Shown here piece by piece: positions 45,393 through 54,706 of a stretch of 64,000 bases of DNA. Below the pieces are notes generated by a model. That model ran no database searches, was not told the DNA's origin, and saw only the letters and a program-made list of their open reading frames with translations. The translations under genes and the position numbers were made by a program. This DNA is from Neurospora crassa OR74A. Its lineage: Eukaryota > Ascomycota > Sordariomycetes > Sordariales > Sordariaceae. Within the stretch, counting starts at the first letter, position 1. Each line of letters opens with the position of its first letter. The stretch lies in contig NC_026503.1 of NCBI RefSeq assembly GCF_000182925.2, positions 3,534,001 to 3,598,000 on the forward strand. Reading direction: 5' to 3'.

Positions 45393-47456
45393 ATGATACC
45401 TTATCGGAGGTGGTGCTGGCCTGCATTATCTTGGCTTCAGCTAGTCACAATATCCTCACCAAGATGGCACCTTCGGGCATTTCAGCCAGTCCAGGTTTCG
45501 GCCGCCTACTCCATAATGCCCAAAAGGAAGAAGAAAGAGAAAACCACAGGGAGCTGGGTTGACGTTGATGACACCTTTTTCACCTCGAATTCTCAAAAAT
45601 CCGGGGACATCCAGGGAGTCGAAGCTGGACTGGATGAGCCTCAAGTGGAAAGCCCAAGAGTCCGCAGAAAGGAGATGCGGGAGCTTAGGAACCGGTACTT
45701 TTGGAAGCACTGGGTGCAAAAGCACCCAAACTACGTCTGGAATAGGGCTGGTCGCAGAGATCAACAAAGGTCCACGATCAACAAAGATGGACTTCATACA
45801 AAGACCAATGATGAGAGTGTTGTCAACTATCCCGAAACTGAAGCTGAAAGAAGACAGGAGAGAGTCAACCTCTGGAATACGTGGGTTATGAACCACCCGA
45901 CTTTCAAGCACAGCAAATTCGGCCAATTAAGAAGCTCGGGGAAAATCAAGGGCTATGGTCAAGCCAGCCTCATGAGAGATCGAGCTAACAGGGTCGGTCG
46001 TTACTTCAGAACCCTAAGAGTCGGTCAAGAAAACAACACTTTTCTTCGTTTTCAAAAGATTCCAGTGAAAGATCGCTTGATGAAGAGACTCGTTCGGAAG
46101 ATCGACTTCAGCTCCGCCAAGTTCGGCCAAGCCTATTTCAGGCGCTTGAGAGTAGGCCAGATTCACAATGACTTCCTCAAGTTCCACAAGGTCGACCTGA
46201 GAAGGCCTCAGCCAGGGCGAATCTACCTCAGAAGCCTTCGACTTGGCAGTGATTCCAAGTTCGACAGGTTCAGGAAGATTCTCTTCGACGCAGATGGCGA
46301 CCTCAAGGCACGCAGGAAGAAGGAAAGGAGAAGCAGTAAAGACCTAACGGAAGACCATTGGAAGAAAATGACGAAGAAGACACCCGAGAATATTGCTGCC
46401 GAAGAAAAGGAAGAAAAACTGGCAAGAGGAATCCCCGACCATTGGACGATTGGGCAATGGGAATACATCACCAAGTTTCCCAACCACAGGACTGCAGAGG
46501 AATGGAAGAGGATGAGGAACTTCTCAAGTAATCTCGGCCACAAGCGAGCTATTGCGAAAGCGGTCGAACTAGAAACCTATCAAATATCCGACCTGGTGCT
46601 GGAGCTGGACGCCCACGACAATCCCTTTGTTCGTCCGTTCAACGCAGACGATGCAGCTGAACAGACCAAGCAGTGGCCGCACCTCGACCCAGATCAGCAA
46701 GAGCTTGTCAGACGCGCGATCTCTGTCGCCGAAACTGTTGCTGAATCCAAAACAAAATGGAAGTCACCATTGTTACCATTCGATCACCGTCGGATAACAG
46801 AACGTGATGTCCTGTCAGTGGCATTACTCGGCCTTGTCTCCGAGTCCACGGGGTTACAAAACCACCCAACATCGGAATCAGGCACTCACGAACCAAGTTT
46901 TGGATTCCTCACCATGTCCGACCTCCTCGAAATAGGTGTACCTGTTTCATACTCAACAAACCCTCAGCGTCTCACCCACCTCCTACTCCACCGCATCGAA
47001 AAAGCCCAATTCCCCGCCCACCAAGAAGTCAACTTCCCCCCATCCTCGCTCTTAGAAGCCCTAATTCAGTCCTCATCCTTCCACCAGCTCCGCCGCATCA
47101 TCGCTCCCCTGCTTCACACAGAAGAAGGCTGTTTGCTCATCTCCCAGTGCCAGGATACCATCCTAGCAGCATGCAGCAGCAGAAACGGTTACAGTGTTGA
47201 TGACGAGTACTACGTCTCCACGGTCTTTGTCTTTCTCAGAACCATCGCCAGCCGTTTGGCAATGATGGATCTTAGATTTGAGATACCCGCGGACCTTTGG
47301 CCTACTAATTATGCTGATCTGTTCTTTCTGGAGTGTCCAGGACTAGTAGTAGCGGGAGCGGATGAGCAGGATGGTGGAAGCGCTGGACAACTTGAAAAAG
47401 ACGAAGAAGAAGCACAAGAAGAAGGACAAGAACCCCTAGAGAAGGACGCGGATTAG
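45393..47456 (+). CDS. Unrecognised 687-residue basic protein with internal repeats
   Basis: A single exon encodes 687 residues from the ATG at 45393. An in-frame ATG at 45516 (MPKRKKKEKTTGSWVDVDD) would give 646 and may be the true start, since the preceding 41 residues are unremarkable. The N-terminal half is rich in Arg, Lys and aromatics. Three related segments stand near residues 201, 244 and 275, with cores YFRTLRVGQENNTFLRFQK, YFRRLRVGQIHNDFLKFHK and YLRSLRLGSDSKFDRFRK. Two Trp/Pro-containing segments (WKHWVQKHPNYVW, WNTWVMNHPTFKH) precede them, and another (WEYITKFPNHRTAEEW) follows. The C-terminal 300 residues look globular and helical, ending in an acidic tail. I do not know the family. 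No signal peptide or membrane segment is clear. Confidence 0.75.
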   Translation: MIPYRRWCWPALSWLQLVTISSPRWHLRAFQPVQVSAAYSIMPKRKKKEKTTGSWVDVDDTFFTSNSQKSGDIQGVEAGLDEPQVESPRVRRKEMRELRNRYFWKHWVQKHPNYVWNRAGRRDQQRSTINKDGLHTKTNDESVVNYPETEAERRQERVNLWNTWVMNHPTFKHSKFGQLRSSGKIKGYGQASLMRDRANRVGRYFRTLRVGQENNTFLRFQKIPVKDRLMKRLVRKIDFSSAKFGQAYFRRLRVGQIHNDFLKFHKVDLRRPQPGRIYLRSLRLGSDSKFDRFRKILFDADGDLKARRKKERRSSKDLTEDHWKKMTKKTPENIAAEEKEEKLARGIPDHWTIGQWEYITKFPNHRTAEEWKRMRNFSSNLGHKRAIAKAVELETYQISDLVLELDAHDNPFVRPFNADDAAEQTKQWPHLDPDQQELVRRAISVAETVAESKTKWKSPLLPFDHRRITERDVLSVALLGLVSESTGLQNHPTSESGTHEPSFGFLTMSDLLEIGVPVSYSTNPQRLTHLLLHRIEKAQFPAHQEVNFPPSSLLEALIQSSSFHQLRRIIAPLLHTEEGCLLISQCQDTILAACSSRNGYSVDDEYYVSTVFVFLRTIASRLAMMDLRFEIPADLWPTNYADLFFLECPGLVVAGADEQDGGSAGQLEKDEEEAQEEGQEPLEKDAD

Positions 47457-48791
47457 GCATCCGTTCAGGGTATTGAGCTTTCTTTGAGGTCGGGAGAAAG
47501 GTCGCCCAGTTGAAGGAAGTATTGGGGCCAACCTTGCATTTTGGTCGGGGCAAGGCTGGATGAATTAGATGTTTGTGTTATCATAGTCAGTTTTTGTGTG
47601 TCAGGGTAACCTTTCTTGCAGTAACGCTAGCCAAAGCGTACTCCCCCGTTCCATAATCATCCAGTTAACTGATTATTATTGCTAAATAACTTTTCCAAGA
47701 ACCGCAAACGATGTTCAAGTTGCACAACCCTCGTTAAGCATCGCCCGGGATTGGCTCCCACGTAGAAACTACCTTACTTGACATCTTCAGCGTTGACTCA
47801 CTCACCACTCCCACTTTCCTCAGCCCTGTAGATTTAAAGACATGATGGAGGCCTAGGGTACGGGTGGTTGCAAGCCGTCGGGTTTCCCAGTATACACATG
47901 AAAGCTGAGACTTTAGCCTGGGGAGAAGCATATCATTGGATCCAGTCCGCGCGCGTGGGAACACAACATAATCCCATCGGGGAAGAAAAGCCAAGCATTT
48001 CTTTTCTCTCCTTCCTTTCCTTGGACCACATCCACCACAAGACTCGACATGGCAGAAGGAACAATCTCACCCATGATACCTTTGGTTACTAGTCTGCAGA
48101 GTGTGACCTCGTAAACTCGGGTACGAACCGAAAGAAACTTACACGTGTTGTGATTAGGTTGTTGTCGCGCAGTTAGGTTGCCAATCGTTCCGTCTTCAGC
48201 CCAATACCGGAGGGAATACGGAGTCCGTATGTACCCCTGCGCCTCTTCTCGTCTTACACACCACTACTACAGTCTCAGTGTCTCGCAAAAGCCAATTATG
48301 GTAGCAGTAACCGCTCGGTCGGTATCGGGTCGCAGGTTTTGTACGACTGCTGGGCTGAACCTTTTAGTTAACGTTTTGCTTTCCGACTGGGTTTCCTTCT
48401 TGTTCTCTAGACCATCGGGGACGCCTCCAGGTGGCTATGAGTCTAGGCTGGTTCTCTGGACAGGTTTGTGTTAAAGAGAGACGAGTAGACGAGTGATGGC
48501 CAGCTCACCGTTAGGGTTGTCTCCTCCGACATCGTCAAACTTGGTACCGCGATGTTTTTTTCGGGGTTAGTTGTGAAAGGGAAACTTCCGTAGAACCCTC
48601 GTTTGTTTGTCTAGCCCCTCCCATGCCTTTTGCCGTCTTCTTCATCTTCTTCTTCTTCTGTCATCGTCAGTTCCATCCCTCAACGAGTGCTGTCTGATCA
48701 CTCTTCAGCTCCGCGTTTCTGGAGTGCCTACGCCGCCACCGTGGTAAAGTGAAAGCATGGAAGGGGTCGATCCAATCATTCGCTTGTCAAT
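47457..48791. other. Intergenic between repeat-protein gene and Kelch gene
   Basis: 1.3 kb of 3' UTR and promoter. A TTC-rich tract lies at 48639-48660. No gene, tRNA or repeat family was recognised. Confidence 0.5.
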
Positions 48792-51205
48792 ATGACTTCT
48801 ACTCAGGTTCTATGTCTAGGAGCATCGTCGTGGCAGCCTAGACCATCGACAACGCAACGACCTTCACGATCGCCGCTCATTCCTCAGTCATGGAGACTTC
48901 TCCTAGTGCCCCTATTTCTCACCATCATCCAAACCTCCCACGCCCAGCTCGACCCCATTAGAAACTTCTGCCGAATTTTTGGCCACCAAACCGCCGTGAT
49001 CGACAACAGGCTCTACATAGACGGTGGTTTCATCAACTACAACCCCATCTCCCAGTATCCGGCCAACTACACGAGTGAGCGATTCTGCCACCCTGCCGCG
49101 GTACTCTCACGGCTAACGTTTGTCTCACAGACACCGCTCTCCTCTACCTCGACCTCTCAACCATTACCGAATCCGGCATGCCCCCTCTCTTGTCCACCTC
49201 TCCACCAAAGAACTCTTCCGTCCCCTCCGTTCACGGCGCCGCCCTCTGGGCCGACCAACTCAACAAGCGATTGTACCTCTTTGGCGGCGAACCTCCTCCT
49301 TCGCTTCCTACGTCGAATTACTATCTGCCCTCGTTATGGTCCTTTGATGCTGTGTCGGAAGGGTGGGGACTGGTTGCCCCCAAGAACAACCCAAATCAGG
49401 TGAAGATAGACGGAGTGTCGTACGGAGCTGGGGCCAGTGTGGAAGAGAGAGGGGAAGGGTATTATTTTGGTGGATGGATCACTGATAGTAGTACGGGGAA
49501 TTCGACGGGAGTGGCGTCAGGGGGGTTGGTGAAATTTGATTTTGATGAGGGACAGTGGTCGAGAAACGAAGGGCCTGATCAAGATGAACATGCAAAAGTA
49601 GGGTGGGCAGAAGGAGCTATGGTGTTCATCCCCATTGGGGATGGCGGGATGTTGGTTTACTTTGGGGGACTGATGCAGAGCCAAAGTGAAGATGATAAAA
49701 AGAGTGGGAATATGACAACAGAAGGCCAGCCGATGGAGATGATTTATCTGTATGATGTGCTGAGTAGTAAGTGGTACGTGCAGAACGCAACGGGGGAGGT
49801 TCCGGGTAAGAGGAGGCGGTTCTGCGCCGGTGCGACGTGGGCAGGTGATAAGAGCAGCTATAATATGTGAGTGTGTCCTCTGGTGGCTCCTCTTCAACCC
49901 CCTTTTCTGGCATTTGGTCACTGACAAGATGCCGACAGATACATCTATGGCGGTGCTTCGACTCCCCCAGACAACCACCCTGGTTACGACGACGTATACA
50001 TCCTTACCATTCCCTCCTTCCAATGGCTGAAGCTGTATCCCAAGCCCTCCGACAACTCTGATCCAAGTCAGCATAGCCAGCAAGGGGGAGCTTACCCCCA
50101 TCACTCTCTGACCTGCAACGTCATTTCCCAGGCCCAAATGCTGATCATTGGAGGAAGCTTCCCCCTCTCCACCGATTGTGATGTGCCCTCCCAGTTCGGC
50201 ACACATAATCTCGACCTAGGCGAGCAAAATGCCAAGAAGGAACCGTGGCAGTTGTTCGACACAAATTTGACCACGTATGCCGTGCCGGATGTGGTGGTCA
50301 AGGTAGTGGGAGGTGGGAAGGACGGCGGAGCGACCAAGAGGGAACCTGAGAAGGGCTGGGCACATCCGGATTTGAAGGTCTTGCTGACGAGAGAAGCAAA
50401 GTTTGCGGCGAGAACTGCAACGCGGAGTGTCACGAGTGCGACAGGTACTTCTGATACGAACAGAGGAGGGACAGACCTTTCGAAGGGGGCAATTGCTGGA
50501 ATCGCGGTTGGTGGGGCAGTTGCTATTTCTGCAGCGCTGGTCGGGGCTTGTTGGTTCATCAGGCGACATCGACAACGAAGGATTCTGGACCAGAAGAACA
50601 GAAGGGAGAAGTCTCTTGCTGATGGCGCCAGGTTGGGTACTGTAGCTTCACACTCGGATGTGCCATCATGGAGCCCGAGGATGACGGCTACAACCGGATA
50701 TACATCCACAAGTCCGTATTCTGATGGCTCGTTCCAGAGACAGCAACAGGGTAATAGCGCTTTTTCGGTCAATGTTCCTCACCCGCCCGCGGAGTTGGAA
50801 GGGAATACGTACTGGCAGGGGCCAGACGGCGTAACGTACGAGCTGACAAGTCCGGGGTCGGTGGTATCTGAACAGCACCAGCAAACTCTCCAACCCAAGG
50901 TCGATTCTCAAGGACGGGTGTGGATGCAGGTCCCACCAGCAGGAAGAGGTGATCATGGTAGTCCTATGTCAAGGCATGGGACAGTAACTAGAATTGAGTC
51001 AGAGTCTGGGACGCCCACAACAACAGCAGCTGACCCTCATGGAACGGAGTCCCCGATATCACCGACACACTCGTCGACAGAGCCACAAGAACTCGGCGTC
51101 AATCCGAAACGCGGAAGTACGGATGCCACAGCAATCTTGACGGGTTCGGCAGGCTGGGATGCGGCAAGGGGAAGACCTAAGCATCACACTTTCTATCATC
51201 CATGA
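48792..51205 (+). CDS. Kelch-repeat protein with one membrane span
   Basis: Three exons, 48792-49074, 49131-49866 and 49939-51205, encode 761 residues. Introns use GTGAGC...TCACAG and GTGAGT...CGACAG. A hydrophobic segment near residues 35-51 (LLLVPLFLTIIQTSHA) looks like a signal sequence behind a 34-residue N-terminal extension. Kelch-type blades follow: GHQTAVIDNRLYIDGGF, VHGAALWADQLNKRLYLFGG, FGGLMQSQ and NIYIYGGAS, with several NxT/S sites. A single span near 524-547 (GAIAGIAVGGAVAISAALVG) is followed by RRHRQRR and a Ser/Thr/Pro-rich cytosolic tail of about 210 residues. The outside-propeller, inside-tail layout is common in fungal surface proteins of unknown function. Role and partners are not known. 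The start is the first ATG in frame. Confidence 0.85.
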
Positions 51206-52242
51206 ACAGGCGGTTTCTGCTATAGTGTCTCTTGACCTTTGTCAACAGAGATTCTGAAGTTTCAGGATTGTTTGAGTAAGGGAGAGTAGAAGATGGCCTA
51301 AGTCTACCAGTACAATACCTGTATGTAAACATACCAATGATTTTCTTCTGGCTTTGTCCACGTCCTTTTGTTCTTTTCATTTTTCTTTTCGTTGCTGCTG
51401 CTGTCGAGCGACGTTGAAGTGATATCAGAACGTACGCGCGGAGGACTGAAGGGAACACAACCTGAAATGTTGAAGACTCCTCGGGTTTGGTAGAGTTGAA
51501 GTCAAAGAGCCGAGACCGTCCACAGAACGTGACTGCAATCCGTTCAATTGCGCACCGTGGCCACAGGATGCTAGGTGATACTCAGAGGTAGTCACACCTT
51601 CCATTTCCTCGGCTGATATGTCAGCTCAAACCTATATTCATTGTCGCTCTTGCTCCTTTCATTCAAAGGGAAGGCGCGATAACTGGCAACCAGTCAGAAC
51701 GGCAATTGTCACAACTCGAGAATCCAATGATGACGTGATGGGTGTGCACTTCCATCCTCTGGGAAGGTCCGAATGGTGAACAAGTTTAGGGCGATGCCCT
51801 GATGGATGCTTTCTGATCGAGATGTCGTCGCTGCACGTTAAAAAAGAATACGTCGATCGCCTCGTAGAGTACCAGGAGCTTCATCATGGCAAGTGGTTCT
51901 TTTTCGGTGTTTGGTGGCAGGTGTCGAGTTGGATTGCAGACGTGAACACAAACAATAGTAGTATGTCACAGCTCAGGAAGTGATAACTAGGGCCGTAATT
52001 ACGGTAATGCCTCCACCCTTTGTGATCCACAGTACCAAAACCGGGCTGAACATACAGGTGGGTAATCGTACTACATATAGTATTTACAGCGGCATATTCG
52101 TCACCATGGTAACGACAGGCTGATCAAATTGTCCGGGACAGTTACAGCGCGACAATCTCGATCTATCTCAAATTATCTCCCACTTTCTCATTCCCGTCTT
52201 TCCACTTACAAGACACGAAGCCGTCCGCTCAATACCGCAGCC
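51206..52242. other. Intergenic between Kelch gene and DUF1749 gene
   Basis: 1 kb of 3' UTR and promoter. The DUF1749 frame is open upstream to about 52129, but with no ATG. Nothing else is supported. Confidence 0.5.
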
Positions 52243-53315
52243 ATGGAACCCTTTCGACCGGCGCCTACCGAGCCGTACCGCGTGCTAGTCCACAATTACC
52301 CATCCCACGACCCCGACTCCAACCGCTTCGCCCAAGCCTACGAGTATGAGACCGATGGCCTCAAGAGAAACGCGCTTATCTTTCTGGGTGGTCTTGGTGA
52401 CGGCCCTCATGGTATTCCATATGTCAAAAAGATAGCTAATGCTATTGCTGGTGAATCTGACTACGCGGTCTACGAACCCCGACTCAGCAGCGCCTTCTCG
52501 GCCTGGGGATACGGTAGCCTCCACAACGACGTCAAGGAAATCAGTGCTTTGGTCAAGTATTTGCGCACCACGACGTTTAAGATGGGCAGGATCGTGCTGA
52601 TGGGCCACTCCACGGGCTGTCAGGACTGCATGTACTACGCCACACACGGCAATGAGATGGGGCTCGAGAAGGTAGAAGGGTTCATCTTGCAGGGACCAGT
52701 GTCGGATCGCGAGGCGATTCTGGCAGTCTTTGAGGAGGAGTCGCCCGGGAAGGGACAGGCAAGGATGGACTTGAGCGTTCAAGTTGCGAAGAAGATGATA
52801 AGCGAAGGAACGGCGCAAGATTGCATGCCGCGAGAGTGGTTGCCAAAGGAGTTTTGGGCTTCTCCGGTTTCTGCTTATAGGTGGTTTTCGTTGGCGAGCT
52901 TTGGGTGAGTTTTCTTTGTCCGTGTTGTGGTCAACAGTGCTGACGATGAATATCTCATATCAGCGGTGACGATGACTACTTCTCGTCGGACCTACCAGAT
53001 GAAAAACTGGCCGAAATTTGGGGCAAGGTTTCCATGCCGACTCTTATTCTGCCATCCGAGAACGACGAGCACGTTCCAGAGTGGATCGACGTTGTCGATA
53101 TGATGGCCAAGTGGAAGAGATTCTGTAAGGAGGATGTAATCTCGAGCTTATCGGGCCTCATCCCCGAGGCAGATCACCGAGTGGAATTTGGCCCGGCTGG
53201 GGAGCCGGCGAACCTGGCGCAAAGCTGGCTCTGTGATCGGGTGCATGCCTTTCTGAAGCAGCTGGAGCGGCACGGGCAAGAAGAAGCCATCGATGCTGCC
53301 ACCGAGTCCCAGTAA
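52243..53315 (+). CDS. DUF1749 alpha/beta hydrolase-fold protein
   Basis: Two exons, 52243-52904 and 52964-53315, encode 337 residues. The intron is 59 nt (GTGAGT...TATCAG). The ATG at 52243 sits in a strong GCAGCCATGG context. The fold is shown by NALIFLGGLGDGPHGIPYVK (an oxyanion-type loop), VLMGHSTGCQDCMYYA with the nucleophile elbow GHSTG (Ser about 127), and PTLILPSENDEHVPEWID, which would supply the acid. ADHRVE would supply the histidine. So a Ser-Asp-His triad looks complete. DUF1749 (UPF0613) proteins are widespread in fungi and plants; their substrate is unknown to me. No signal peptide or membrane segment is present. Confidence 0.88.
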
Positions 53316-53690
53316 TTTGTGACCGATAGCCGTAGATAACATGTCAGGAATCAAACGGGACTTTGGTGATATCCTCGCATTCGGGGACTACTCAAGAAAC
53401 CATGGATGACTAATCTGGATCAAACATACATCGCGGGTCCCTTTCATGATGGTGGTCCCCGTAATCACTGGTGCCCTCTCCGGGACACCGGGACGGGATC
53501 TTTGGGTGCCGCTGTTTGGGATCTTGGTCGCCGAAGTGCCGCTGCGGGTCTTGGAATCCAGGTCGCTATTGCCCTGGCCCGCCTGGCTAAGCCCCGGGAA
53601 TTCGGCGACCCTTTCACTCAATGATACGAAGGGGCATGCCAACAGCTATAACAAGGCCGTCAAGACAGAAAAACACATCTTTGGTCCAAC
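53316..53690. promoter_or_regulatory. Upstream region of the small Cys-rich gene
   Basis: About 375 bases between the DUF1749 stop codon and the TATA box at 53691. It holds the DUF1749 3' UTR and upstream sequence of the next gene. No other gene is supported. Confidence 0.45.
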
Positions 53691-53700
53691 TATATAAAAG
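53691..53700 (+). promoter_or_regulatory. TATA box of the small Cys-rich gene
   Basis: TATATAAAAG lies 84 bases before the ATG at 53784. It is the clearest TATA box in the window and suggests strong or inducible transcription. Confidence 0.7.
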
Positions 53701-53783
53701 AAGAATATACCATCCCGCAACTATCGCATTTTCTTTCCGGTCAACCATCTCCGAATCCAACATCCCAAACTACCTCTACCAAA

Positions 53784-54189
53784 ATGTGCATGAGCGCGAC
53801 TTGCCCTACCTGCTGTAAGTTTCCGTATCGCCTGCCGAAACTTTCATACACAGCGTATCCAGTTCCTTGTCTTCCTCCAAATCACCCCCCCCCCCCGCAT
53901 TTGCTTATCGCTGCCTCTGACTTCAACCCCGCCATCGCTTGTTCGAGCTCTCAACATGGTCTCGTAAACCGGGCACTCGAACTGATCTAAGTTCATTTCT
54001 GTTCACTAACAACTTCCAACAGCTAAGCAAGCGTGGCGTGGCTGCGGCTCCCACGTCCCCTCCGTCTTTGCGGGCGTCCCCGAAGACAAGTGGTGCACCT
54101 GCGAGCCCAAGGTTGAGGTCAACGGCGTTCAGTACCCTCCTCAGGCGAAGTCTACGGGTTTTTTCAGCGGACTGATGGGTGGTAAATAA
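53784..54189 (+). CDS. Small cysteine-rich fungal protein, 65 residues
   Basis: Two exons, 53784-53814 and 54023-54189, encode 65 residues. The intron is 208 nt with a GTAAGT donor, CACTAAC branch site and CCAACAG acceptor. The protein starts MCMSATCPTCSKQAWRGCGS and continues with VPEDKWCTCEPKVEVNGVQ and PPQAK, ending STGFFSGLMGGK. Six cysteines fall as two near-CxxC clusters (C-P-T-C, then C-T-C) around a WxGCG motif, which suggests a single zinc site. I recall small fungal proteins of this MCxSxTCxxC...WxGCGxHxP type, annotated only as hypothetical. No signal peptide is visible. The first exon has ten whole codons, so it is easily missed. A TATA box stands at 53691. Confidence 0.8.
53885..53896 (+). 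repeat. Poly-C run in the intron of the small Cys-rich gene
   Basis: Twelve consecutive C residues, inside the 208-nt intron. Confidence 0.8.
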
Positions 54190-54706
54190 GCGGGATGATA
54201 CCATGGCGTTCATAACGACGGGGTCGAGAAAACTTGGGATGATGATGGGGGGATACTTTGAATTGGCAGTCAAACATAACAAGACCACTGTTGTTCGGAA
54301 CTATATGCCCGGCATCGGCGTCGTCATGAGGGGTCCGAGGGGGCCTTTGCACTTGCTGCCTTTCATTGATTGGTACATTTCACTCAAGTTCTCGGCTTGC
54401 ACTGGCCTGGCATTCTCTATCAATGACTTTTGCTGACTCACCTATCTTCTTCATTTTTCATTGCTCCTCTCGCCTTATCATACCTAGCCGACAAAGCCTC
54501 ATCACCCATCAGTGATCGTCAAGGTTGACAATTCCTCTCCACCCAGCCAAACAATGACACCCTAAACCTCACCTTCTTCCCCTTTTTCATTCTCATTCCC
54601 ATCCATACCACATCCTACTTCCCTGGTATCTCCCGATCCCCCTTATCCCCATCCCCTTTCTCCCCTTTACACCACAACCTTCCCCCTCCCTTCCCATAAC
54701 CTAACC
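54190..54706 (+). promoter_or_regulatory. Pyrimidine-rich promoter/leader of the P450 gene
   Basis: From about 54535 to the ATG at 54707 the plus strand is almost all C and T, with A. Such CT tracts are typical just upstream of fungal start sites. The first part holds the 3' UTR of the small Cys-rich gene. Confidence 0.55.

Noticed and set aside
52129-52242. Upstream in-frame extension of the DUF1749 gene that looks like a mitochondrial presequence
   Set aside because: The extension has no ATG (it begins at a TTG), whereas 52243 is an ATG in strong context.
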